Shown here in pieces: positions 1-5,495 of a DNA stretch of 5,495 nucleotides. A program made the translations under genes and the position numbers. The stretch lies in NCBI GenBank assembly GCA_002423675.1, contig DINM01000012.1:599-6093 (forward strand), in the 5' to 3' direction. The notes beneath the pieces are model-generated. The model saw only the letters and a program-made list of their open reading frames with translations, made no database searches and was not told the DNA's origin. Position 1 is the first letter of the stretch; every line of letters begins with the position of its first letter. The stretch comes from Verrucomicrobia bacterium UBA5540. Its GTDB lineage: Bacteria > Verrucomicrobiota > Kiritimatiellia > Kiritimatiellales > Tichowtungiaceae.

Positions 1-1327
1 TTCGGGCGTCCCACTGCCGGTCAGTGACTTCAAAGACGGCATTCAGCCTGTTGGATAACGTTTCATCGGGGCCGAAAATCCGGAAGTTACGCTGCTCTTT
101 ATTGAGTGTAACCACTTCGCGCAGGAACTCGCCCAGCTCATGTGTATCAGCGGCCTGAACAGAGCCTGGCGACGGCACATCGACCGCATAATCTTTGAAA
201 TCAGGCAGTTTCAAATCCTGTAAAAGCAAACCGCCGTTTGCGTGCGGGTTGGCTCCCATACGGCGCTCGCCTTTTGGCGCAAGTTCCGCCAGCTCGGGGA
301 TTAGGCGGCCGTTTTTATCGAACAACTCTTCGGGCTTATAGCTTTTCATCCAGTTTTCCAGAAGCTGGAGATGGCCGGGATGATCCTCATCCACCAGCAC
401 AGGAATCTGATGGGAGCGGAAGGTGTTTTCGTTCGGCACGCCATCAATTTCTTTCGGCCCTGTCCAGCCTTTGGGCGAGCGCAAAACAATCATCGGCCAG
501 CGCGGCCGGTCGGGCGCGTTGTTTTCCCGGGCGTTGTTTTGGATCTGCCGGATTTCAGTAATAGTTTCTTCTAAAACCCCGGCCATGAGCTGGTGCATGG
601 TTTCCGGATCATCACCTTCCACAAAATAAGGCGTCCAGCCGTATCCGCGAAGAAGCTGATCGAGTTCTTCGGGTTCGATACGCGCGAGCACAGCCGGGTT
701 GGCGATTTTGTAGCCGTTAAGATGCAGGATCGGCAGAACCGCGCCGTCGGTGATGGGGTTGAGAAATTTATTGGAGTGCCATGCCGTCGCCAGCGGGCCG
801 GTTTCGGCTTCTCCGTCACCGATAACACAGGAGACAATTAATTCCGGATTATCGAATGCAGCACCGAAGGCGTGACTGAGTGAATAGCCCAGTTCGCCGC
901 CTTCATGGATCGAGCCGGGGCACTCCGGCGAAACATGACTGGGAATCCCGCCGGGAAATGAAAATTGCGTGAACAGTTTTTTGAGTCCGGCTTCATCCTG
1001 CGTGATCTCCGAGTAGATTTCGCTGTAAGTACCTTCGAGATAGGTACTGCCGACCAGCGCGGGGCCGCCATGGCCGGGGCCGGAAATATAGATCATATCC
1101 AGATCGAATTTTTTGATGACGCGGTTCAGGTGCACGTAAATAAAATTCTGTCCGGGTGTGGTTCCCCAATGGCCGAGCAGCATGGATTTTACATGCTCTT
1201 TTTTCAGCGGCTCACGGAGCAATGGATTGTCGCGCAGATAGAGCTGGCCGACAGAGAGATAATTCGCAGCGCGCCAGTAGGCATCCATCTTTTGCAGCAG
1301 TTCCGGAGATAGAGTTTCTGTTTTCAT
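1..1327 (-). CDS. xfp: Xylulose-5-phosphate/fructose-6-phosphate phosphoketolase, N-terminal part (3' end outside window)
   Basis: A thiamine-diphosphate enzyme of the cytosol. It splits xylulose-5-P with phosphate into acetyl-P and glyceraldehyde-3-P, and in many members also fructose-6-P into acetyl-P and erythrose-4-P. I translated the minus strand from the ATG at 1327; the frame stays open for 442 codons to base 1. The family is usually about 790 residues, so roughly the N-terminal 55% is present. Visible family motifs are GHWGTTPGQ (52-60), GPGHGG (83-88), the ThDP/Mg site GDGEAETG (170-177) with NGYKIANP (204-211), [10 protein letters not shown] (283-292), and FRIFGPDE near the end of the visible part. 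A GGAG ribosome site lies 6 nt before the start. The gene follows transaldolase by 15 nt on the same strand, so they are almost certainly one transcript. No frameshift was seen in the parts checked. Substrate preference (Xu5P only, or dual) cannot be read from this piece. Confidence 0.96.
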   Translation of the reverse strand, partial: MKTETLSPELLQKMDAYWRAANYLSVGQLYLRDNPLLREPLKKEHVKSMLLGHWGTTPGQNFIYVHLNRVIKKFDLDMIYISGPGHGGPALVGSTYLEGTYSEIYSEITQDEAGLKKLFTQFSFPGGIPSHVSPECPGSIHEGGELGYSLSHAFGAAFDNPELIVSCVIGDGEAETGPLATAWHSNKFLNPITDGAVLPILHLNGYKIANPAVLARIEPEELDQLLRGYGWTPYFVEGDDPETMHQLMAGVLEETITEIRQIQNNARENNAPDRPRWPMIVLRSPKGWTGPKEIDGVPNENTFRSHQIPVLVDEDHPGHLQLLENWMKSYKPEELFDKNGRLIPELAELAPKGERRMGANPHANGGLLLQDLKLPDFKDYAVDVPSPGSVQAADTHELGEFLREVVTLNKEQRNFRIFGPDETLSNRLNAVFEVTDRQWDAR

Positions 1328-1342
1328 AGAGCTCTCCGTAAT

Positions 1343-2437
1343 TTATTTTGCTTTTGTTAACGCAGTCATCAATGCATCGAACGGTTGATTGAATTTTTCA
1401 ACACCTTCGTCTTCGAGTTGCTGTGTTAGCTGATCGAGGTCGATTCCAAGGGTTGGAAGCTGTTTCAACAGACGTGCCGCTTTGCCGACATCCTGTTCGA
1501 GTCGGGCTTGCGGTTCTCCATGGTCGCGGTAGGCGTTGATCGTTGCCACCGGCGCTGTGTTGACGGTATCCGGTCCGATCAGCGCTTCGATATATTTCAC
1601 GTCGCTGTACTCGGGATTCTTGGTGCCGGTGCTGGCCCAGAGCAGGCGTTGCGCTCGCGCACCTTGTGATGACAGTTTTTTAAACCGGTCGCTGCCGAAA
1701 ATCTCTTTGTAAATTTGATACGACATTTTCGCGCTGGCTATGGCGATCTGCCCGCAGGTTTTTTCAGCAATCTCTCCACCTTGCTTTTTCAGCAGTGGAT
1801 CGACGAGTGCGTCGATGCGGCTGACAAAAAAACTGGCGACGGAGGCGATGCAGTTTATCGGCTTGCCTTGCGCCGCGCGCGCTTCAAGGCCGGCGATATA
1901 TGCTTCCGCCACTTCTCTGTAACGCGGCAGCCCGAAGATCAGGGTCACGTTGACATTGATTCCTTCGCTGATGAGCTGCTGAATCGCGGGAAGTCCTTCT
2001 GCGGTCGCGGGAACCTTGATGAACACGTTCGGCCGGTTTAGTGCGCGCCATAACCGGCGGGCTTCTTCGATCGTTCCGGCGGTGTTGCGTGCCAGATGCG
2101 GATTCACTTCCAGGCTGACATAGCCATCAGCTCCGTCTGTCCGGTCGTAAAGCGGGCGGAACACATCGGCGGCGTTTTGCACGTCGTGCTGGCTGATGGT
2201 TTCGTAGATCGTTTTGGCATCTTTTCCCGCCAGCGTCTGAACACGGATCTCTTCGTCGTAATCGTGACTCTCAACAATTGCTTTTTCGAAGATCGCCGGA
2301 TTGGAGGTCATTCCGCGCAGTCCGTCTTCCTCGATCAGTCGCTTGAGTTCGCCGCCGGCGATCAAGTCGCGCCGGATGTAGTCCAGCCAGATGGATTGCC
2401 CCAGTGTTCCCAGCTGTTTCAGAGAATTTGTTTTCAT
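1343..2437 (-). CDS. tal: Transaldolase (long bacterial form)
   Basis: Moves a dihydroxyacetone unit between sedoheptulose-7-P/glyceraldehyde-3-P and erythrose-4-P/fructose-6-P in the non-oxidative pentose phosphate pathway, through a Schiff base on lysine. The 364-residue length matches the long Tal class rather than the roughly 220- or 317-residue classes. Motifs: QSIWLDYIRRDLI (14-26, with the conserved Asp19), signature 1 GMTSNPAIF (42-50), signature 2 NVFIKVPATAEG (137-148) with the likely Schiff-base Lys141, then GINVNVTLIFG and LLWASTGTKNP. The frame is open 11 codons further upstream, but I chose the ATG at 2437: an ideal AAAGGAGG lies 8 nt before it and the homologous N-terminus begins there. 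A strong promoter lies about 50 bp upstream and phosphoketolase follows 15 nt downstream. The pair suggests recycling of the erythrose-4-P made by phosphoketolase. No fused phosphoglucose isomerase domain is present, although such fusions occur with this Tal class. Confidence 0.97.
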   Translation of the reverse strand: MKTNSLKQLGTLGQSIWLDYIRRDLIAGGELKRLIEEDGLRGMTSNPAIFEKAIVESHDYDEEIRVQTLAGKDAKTIYETISQHDVQNAADVFRPLYDRTDGADGYVSLEVNPHLARNTAGTIEEARRLWRALNRPNVFIKVPATAEGLPAIQQLISEGINVNVTLIFGLPRYREVAEAYIAGLEARAAQGKPINCIASVASFFVSRIDALVDPLLKKQGGEIAEKTCGQIAIASAKMSYQIYKEIFGSDRFKKLSSQGARAQRLLWASTGTKNPEYSDVKYIEALIGPDTVNTAPVATINAYRDHGEPQARLEQDVGKAARLLKQLPTLGIDLDQLTQQLEDEGVEKFNQPFDALMTALTKAK

Positions 2438-2445
2438 ATTCCCTG

Positions 2446-2453
2446 CCTCCTTT
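2446..2453 (-). promoter_or_regulatory. Ribosome binding site of transaldolase
   Basis: AAAGGAGG on the minus strand, 8 nt before the ATG at 2437. It decides the start codon over an in-frame ATG 33 bp upstream, which the Shine-Dalgarno sequence would follow rather than precede. Confidence 0.85.
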
Positions 2454-2487
2454 CGGGTGAGGAACGTCAAACCGATTCGCTTTCCTG

Positions 2488-2517
2488 AGTATCACGCTTC
2501 ACGGGATGGTTTGTCAA
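2488..2517 (-). promoter_or_regulatory. Predicted sigma70-type promoter for tal-xfp
   Basis: On the minus strand, a perfect -35 TTGACA (2517-2512) is followed after 18 bp by GATACT (2493-2488), which matches TATAAT at 4 of 6 positions. Transcription would begin near 2480 and give a leader of about 40 nt before the transaldolase start, with the AGGAGG in it. The position, directly upstream of the two-gene sugar-phosphate operon and after a 194-nt gap from the lipoprotein stop, supports it. This is pattern matching only; the host's sigma factor preferences are unknown. Confidence 0.55.
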
Positions 2518-2711
2518 CCGGGGCTCTGTTGCGTTCAATCTTTATTCTGTTGTCTGCGCCGCAAAGACACAAAAGCGGTTGCAAGAGGGAGCTCTGCGGA
2601 CGGTTTTTGATAATACCCGGAACTAGAATTGCCAGTTGACGAAGATCATTCCGGAAGCCAGTTTGTGCGGTTTGCAGTGGGGTATAACCATACCTTGCAG
2701 GACACGGAATG
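2518..2711. other. Intergenic stretch with small inverted repeats, no convincing gene or terminator
   Basis: This gap lies between the lipoprotein stop and the tal promoter. It holds a small perfect inverted repeat GGTAT-AACC-ATACC (2681-2694). On the plus strand its stem extends through G-U pairs to 2677-2698, and TTGCAG occurs on both sides (2672-2677 and 2695-2700). A wider 7-bp inverted repeat CGGAATG/CATTCCG joins 2705-2711 and 2647-2653. Neither is followed by a T-run in the minus direction, so neither is a normal intrinsic terminator for the lipoprotein transcript. Read-through into tal cannot be excluded. I see no small gene with a credible ribosome site here. Confidence 0.4.
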
Positions 2712-3443
2712 CTATCGATCCGGAATTACGAGTGTCTGGCCGACTTTGATGCTGCCTTCATTTCCCATTTGATCACGGTTGGCTTCGTAGATTTTTTTCC
2801 ACAGGCCCGTATCACCGTACATGGAACCGGCAATGCGCGAGAGCGTATCGCCCGCGCGAACAGTGTAGGTGCGAACCGGTTTGGGTGCGGGCTGAATTTT
2901 TTCAATCACCTGCGTAACAACGGGCGCCGCAACTGATGCAGGCGCGGGGCGGGGCGGCGGTGGGTCAGTCAACAAGGTTTTCACGTTAGCGACCGTGGCG
3001 GCGCGCCCTTCGCCCGCTATTTCGAGCTGTTTGCGGAGCATATTGTTTTCGCGCGTCAGCCGCGCCAGTTCTCCGGAAATATCGCCGCTGACTTCACCCG
3101 CCAGAGAAACTTTGGCCTGCTTGATCCAACCCTGAATCAGCGGTCGTTTTTCGGTGGCGGGCCGCTTTTCCAGATAACGCTCATAGTGGTAGATTGCGCG
3201 GGCAAAGTTTTTTTTCTGCTGATAAATCATCGCCAGCTCGAGATCGGCCCGGGCCAATTCCGGCTTTTTCGCCAGCGCGGTTTCGAACTGTTTGATGGCA
3301 CCGTTCAGATCCTTCTGCTGAACCAGCTCTAGGCCTTTGCGGACGCGTGAGTCGTTTTCGTCAGCGGCATCGAGCTGCGCGCCGCTTTTTCCGCAGCCGG
3401 TCAGCAGCAGTGCACAGGCGATGAAGAGAAGGAGTTTTTTCAT
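2712..3443 (-). CDS. LysM-domain lipoprotein with TPR-like repeats
   Basis: A 243-residue predicted lipoprotein. Residues 1-17 are a lipoprotein signal (KK, hydrophobic stretch, lipobox LLTGC with Cys17). Gly at +2 rather than Asp would favour outer-membrane sorting under the E. coli rule. Residues about 32-98 form two TPR-like helical pairs (GLELVQQKDLNGAIKQFETA; LELAMIYQQKKNFARAIYHY). A short heptad-like coiled coil lies near 123-143, then a Pro/Ala-rich linker (about 159-190). A C-terminal LysM domain follows (192-241, TYTVRAGDTLSRIA to VGQTLVIP), which binds N-acetylglucosamine polymers and here presumably peptidoglycan. I chose the ATG at 3443 over one 45 bp upstream because the signal peptide starts there. 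The epimerase stop lies 2 nt upstream (TGATCATG) and no Shine-Dalgarno is visible, so translation is probably coupled. It may be an envelope scaffold; the actual function is unknown. Confidence 0.9.
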   Translation of the reverse strand: MKKLLLFIACALLLTGCGKSGAQLDAADENDSRVRKGLELVQQKDLNGAIKQFETALAKKPELARADLELAMIYQQKKNFARAIYHYERYLEKRPATEKRPLIQGWIKQAKVSLAGEVSGDISGELARLTRENNMLRKQLEIAGEGRAATVANVKTLLTDPPPPRPAPASVAAPVVTQVIEKIQPAPKPVRTYTVRAGDTLSRIAGSMYGDTGLWKKIYEANRDQMGNEGSIKVGQTLVIPDR

Positions 3444-3445
3444 GA

Positions 3446-4489
3446 TCAGAAGAACAGCTTGAAGAATTTGAGGATGCCTTGGCTCCACGGAACGCGGTGC
3501 GAGATGCCGCCTTTGCCTTCAAAGGTGTGCAGGTTAGCCAGATACCACTCATAGTTGCGCACCAAAGCCTGCTTGTTCGAAAACTTCGGGAAGAAGTGCA
3601 GCTTCTGCTCGATTTTTTCGGTCGAGACAAAAGAGTCCTCACAGGCGGTTTCATAGACCCACTTGTAGAGCGGCGAGAGTTTGAAGAACTCCAGAATACG
3701 CAGCGCCCAGATCAGCGGCTTGGCCCACGTTCCAATAATTTTTTTGCCGCAGCCCGCGCGGTCGAGCACCGCCTGATAATCCTCCTTCATCGTTGTGAAC
3801 TCCGTCGCGCCGACGTTGAAGGTGTCGTTCACAGCCGCTTCGTCTTTAATCAGGCAGAGATAAATTGCTTCGCAGAGATCTTCAACGTCGAGCAGCTGGT
3901 AGCGGTTGTTGCCGTTTCCAATCATTGGAAAATTTTTACCGTCCTTCGCCCAGTCGTAGAACAGAGCGAACACGCCGAGCCGCTCCGGGCCGACGAACGA
4001 CTTCGGGCGAATGATCGGAACGCACATTCCTTTCGCGCGCGCCTCCAGACAGGCGTTTTCCGCCTCGATTTTCGCGTGGCCGTACGGCCCGACGCCGATC
4101 AGCTTGTCGGTTTCGTATAGCGGATGATGATCCGGGATGCCATACACGGCGGTCGACGAGATGTGCACAAACCGCTCAACCTTTTGCTTTTCAGCTTCAG
4201 CCAGCAGGGTTTTTGTCCCTTCGATATCGGTCGAGAAAATTTCTTCTTTCGTGTAGAGGGGCAGGGCGGCGGCGGTATGAATCACCCAGTCACAGCCCTC
4301 CATCGTTTTGCGCACATCATCTGGGTTGCGAATATCGCCGATTACAGCGTTCACCTGATCCTTTTCCGGATAATCGAACTCCACGAGATCGAGCACGGTA
4401 ATGTTGCTGATTCCTTGATGGCGCAGATAACGGATCATATTGATGCCGAGAAAGCCGCTTCCGCCTGTCACTAAAACCTTCTTGTTCAT
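3446..4489 (-). CDS. NAD(P)-dependent epimerase/dehydratase family protein (extended SDR)
   Basis: A 347-residue extended short-chain dehydrogenase/reductase. Family members epimerise, dehydrate or oxidise nucleotide sugars, or act as 3-beta-hydroxysteroid-type dehydrogenases; the substrate here is not identifiable. The N-terminal Rossmann fold shows GGSGFLG (9-15), with Asp34 after beta-strand 2, which favours NAD(H), and GDIR at 51-54. The catalytic set is present: SSTAVYG (111-117), and YxxxK as Tyr136 and Lys140 in PYGHAK. RPKSFVGP (161-168) and a NVGATEFTT segment are typical of the substrate half. The C-terminus has an aromatic, hydrophobic stretch (WALRILEFFKL) and ends in ILKFFKLFF, which might allow peripheral membrane association. 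The start at 4489 is set by AGGAG 6 nt upstream (4496-4500); an in-frame ATG 39 bp earlier lies inside the divergent thiL and is rejected. Co-transcribed with the lipoprotein. Confidence 0.93.
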   Translation of the reverse strand: MNKKVLVTGGSGFLGINMIRYLRHQGISNITVLDLVEFDYPEKDQVNAVIGDIRNPDDVRKTMEGCDWVIHTAAALPLYTKEEIFSTDIEGTKTLLAEAEKQKVERFVHISSTAVYGIPDHHPLYETDKLIGVGPYGHAKIEAENACLEARAKGMCVPIIRPKSFVGPERLGVFALFYDWAKDGKNFPMIGNGNNRYQLLDVEDLCEAIYLCLIKDEAAVNDTFNVGATEFTTMKEDYQAVLDRAGCGKKIIGTWAKPLIWALRILEFFKLSPLYKWVYETACEDSFVSTEKIEQKLHFFPKFSNKQALVRNYEWYLANLHTFEGKGGISHRVPWSQGILKFFKLFF

Positions 4490-4495
4490 AAAGCA

Positions 4496-4500
4496 CTCCT
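4496..4500 (-). promoter_or_regulatory. Ribosome binding site of the epimerase-family gene
   Basis: AGGAG on the minus strand, 6 nt before the ATG at 4489. It fixes the start and sits inside the 29-bp gap between this gene and the divergent thiL. The gap is too short for full promoters on both strands, so any promoter of either gene must lie partly within the other's coding sequence. Confidence 0.8.
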
Positions 4501-4518
4501 GAACTAGCCTTTTGCCCA

Positions 4519-5376
4519 ATGACAACATTGAAAGAACTCGGAGAGCATAGCGCGATTACCCGGCTGACAGCAAACCTGAAAGCCGTCGGCGACGACTGCG
4601 CCGTCCTGCCGCTCGACGCGAACTACGATCTCGTCCTCACCACCGACCCGCTGATTTCCGGCATCCACTTCACGCCGGACACGCCGCCCGAACAGATCGG
4701 CTGGAAAGCCGCCGCGCGTGTGCTGAGCGACTTTGCCGCCATGGGAGCCGACCCGCAGTATCTTTTGATCAACCTCGTCGCGCCGCCGGACGAAAATTTC
4801 CAAACATTGGAACAAATCTACGACGGAGTTTCCAAGGTTCGGAAACTTTTCGATGTCGATCTCGTCGGCGGCGACCTCGCGCAGGGGCTGAATCTTGAGC
4901 TGCATGTCTTCGGCGTTGGCCGCGTTCCCAAAGGCACCGCGCTGCTCCGCTCCGCCGCGCGCCCCGGCGACCTCATCTACGTTACCGGCCCGCTCGGCGG
5001 CTCGTTCGAAAGCGGCAAACACCTGAACTTCATGCCGCGCCTCAAAGAAGCCAAATGGCTGCGGCAGTCCGGTTATGTCCACGCTATGATGGACATCAGC
5101 GACGGCCTCGCCACTGACCTGCGGCACATTTTAAAAGCCTCCGGCGTTGGCGCGGATTTGGATTCTGCAAATCTTCCAATGTTTGGAACGTTGGAGCAGG
5201 CTTTATACGACGGCGAGGACTTTGAACTGCTCTTCACCGTCAGCGCTGAAGACGCCGACGAGTTTGATTTCCAATGTCTGGACCCGAGCGGAGCGAGAGA
5301 GGCCCCGCTATCGTGGGGCAATGACCGAAGGGAATGGCAAACCTCATCATCTACATCAGCGAGAGAAATGCGCTGA
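4519..5376 (+). CDS. thiL: Thiamine-monophosphate kinase, C-terminus apparently replaced
   Basis: Phosphorylates thiamine monophosphate with ATP to thiamine diphosphate, the last step of the cofactor pathway. The frame is 285 codons. ThiL motifs are clear up to about residue 252: LGEHSAITRL (7-16), VGDDCAVL (23-30, metal/ATP aspartates), TTDPLISGIHF (41-51), LSDFAAMGADP (69-79), LVGGDLA (115-121), LLRSAARPGDLIYVTGPLG (142-160), MDISDGLATDLRHI (191-204) and DGEDFELLFT (231-240). After FDFQ (249-252, ending at 5274) the remaining 33 residues are Arg/Ser/Pro-rich and match nothing I know of ThiL, which normally runs to about 310-330 residues and ends in a further Gly-rich segment. The last stretch is simply the antisense of holB. 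The C-terminal part is therefore lost by rearrangement or misassembly, and activity is doubtful as drawn. The start at 4519 fits the family N-terminus, though no Shine-Dalgarno is visible. Confidence 0.92.
   Translation: MTTLKELGEHSAITRLTANLKAVGDDCAVLPLDANYDLVLTTDPLISGIHFTPDTPPEQIGWKAAARVLSDFAAMGADPQYLLINLVAPPDENFQTLEQIYDGVSKVRKLFDVDLVGGDLAQGLNLELHVFGVGRVPKGTALLRSAARPGDLIYVTGPLGGSFESGKHLNFMPRLKEAKWLRQSGYVHAMMDISDGLATDLRHILKASGVGADLDSANLPMFGTLEQALYDGEDFELLFTVSAEDADEFDFQCLDPSGAREAPLSWGNDRREWQTSSSTSAREMR
5281..5340. repeat. GC-rich hairpin element between the broken thiL and holB ends (candidate dispersed repeat)
   Basis: The core is GCCCCGC-TATC-GTGGGGC (5302-5319): a 7-bp stem with one G-U pair and a tetraloop when read as plus-strand RNA. 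Imperfect direct repeats flank it: GACCCGAGCGGA at 5281-5292 and GACCGAAGGGA at 5323-5333, plus a GAGCG-GAGCG tandem. No T-run follows on either strand, so it is not a standard terminator. Neither flanking gene family is recognisable across it. It looks like a short intergenic palindromic element, but only one copy is in this window, so its repeat nature is inferred. Confidence 0.4.
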
Positions 5377-5495
5377 CAGCGCGACGAAATCGTTGGCAGC
5401 AGACTTTGCGGCTCATCGGTCGCCAGAATCAGCAGGGTTTTCGCCGACGGCTCCTCCAGCGTTTTTAGCAGCGCATTAGCCGCCTGATCGGTCAT
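5340..5495 (-). CDS. holB: DNA polymerase III delta prime subunit fragment (both ends missing)
   Basis: The minus strand from the right edge encodes about 52 codons of a clamp-loader AAA+ ATPase subunit. It shows AANALLKTLEEP (the sensor-region helix shared by delta prime and DnaX), LLILATDEP, and LLPTISSRCQRI with the SRC motif of clamp-loader subunits. The LLPTI-SRCQ wording fits delta prime better than gamma/tau. The first visible codon is ATG, but it is internal: the ATPase core with its P-loop-like region must lie beyond the window. Downstream, homology fades near 5340. The frame stays open to 5073 only because it runs through the hairpin element and then antisense to thiL, so that tail is not delta prime. 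The C-terminal collar domain is missing here. Tail to tail with thiL. Whether the gene is truly broken or the contig is chimeric cannot be told. Confidence 0.75.

Noticed and set aside
238..1312. Several plus- and minus-strand frames of 67-115 codons
   Set aside because: All lie inside the phosphoketolase gene, whose own frame (open to the left edge) carries every family motif.
2438..2470. Longer transaldolase start 11 codons upstream
   Set aside because: The extra residues contain the Shine-Dalgarno of the downstream ATG and do not resemble transaldolase N-termini.
2541..2615. Possible terminator near the GGTTTTTGA stretch
   Set aside because: The T-run is on the plus strand, where no gene ends, and no GC-rich inverted repeat precedes it.
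3479..4120. 213-codon plus-strand frame opposite the epimerase gene
   Set aside because: It is antisense to the SDR catalytic region, has no ribosome site and no recognisable domain.
4504..5127. 207-codon minus-strand frame opposite thiL
   Set aside because: It is a mirror frame of GC-rich thiL codons. No domain is recognisable, and the plus-strand motifs are unmistakable.
5073..5495. 140-codon minus-strand open frame taken as one gene
   Set aside because: Only about the first 52 codons look like delta prime. The rest crosses the hairpin element and is antisense to well-conserved thiL, so the frame is a chimera of real and shadow sequence.
1..5495. A new defence, mobile or CRISPR-type system
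   Set aside because: All genes but one belong to recognisable housekeeping or metabolic families. I saw no transposase, integrase, repeat array, toxin pair or nuclease.

Overview
This 5.5 kb window reads as a piece of a moderately GC-rich Gram-negative bacterial genome. A predicted lipoprotein with a lipobox and a peptidoglycan-binding LysM domain implies a diderm envelope. The sequence does not fix the phylum. The central-carbon gene pair and gene style would fit the PVC/Chlorobi/deltaproteobacterial sphere, but that is only an impression. All annotation is from reading the sequence; no database search was done.

Layout. Four genes lie head to tail on the minus strand and are read from about 4490 down to 1. 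First comes an extended short-chain dehydrogenase/reductase of the NAD-dependent epimerase type (3446-4489). Its stop is 2 nt from the start of a TPR/LysM lipoprotein (2712-3443). A 274-nt intergenic stretch follows, with a good sigma70-like promoter. It leads into transaldolase (1343-2437), followed 15 nt later by phosphoketolase (1-1327), which runs off the left edge after 442 codons. On the plus strand, thiL (thiamine-monophosphate kinase) starts at 4519, divergent from the epimerase across only 29 bp. At the right edge, a fragment of DNA polymerase III delta prime (holB) is read on the minus strand.

Function. Transaldolase and phosphoketolase form a clear metabolic module. Phosphoketolase cleaves xylulose-5-P or fructose-6-P to acetyl-phosphate plus glyceraldehyde-3-P or erythrose-4-P. 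Transaldolase interconverts the C3/C4/C6/C7 sugar phosphates and so recycles erythrose-4-P. ThiL makes thiamine diphosphate, the cofactor of phosphoketolase, but it is not in the same transcription unit. The epimerase and lipoprotein look co-expressed; their joint role is unknown.

The most unusual place is 5275-5345. Recognisable ThiL stops after about residue 252 without its usual C-terminal part, and recognisable HolB (opposite strand) stops after about 52 visible codons. Between them sits about 65 bp with a GC-rich 7-bp-stem hairpin flanked by imperfect direct repeats. Both genes lose their 3' ends at the same spot. This points to a rearrangement, a dispersed-repeat insertion with deletion, or a contig misassembly. 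I see no defence system, CRISPR array, tRNA, rRNA or transposase.
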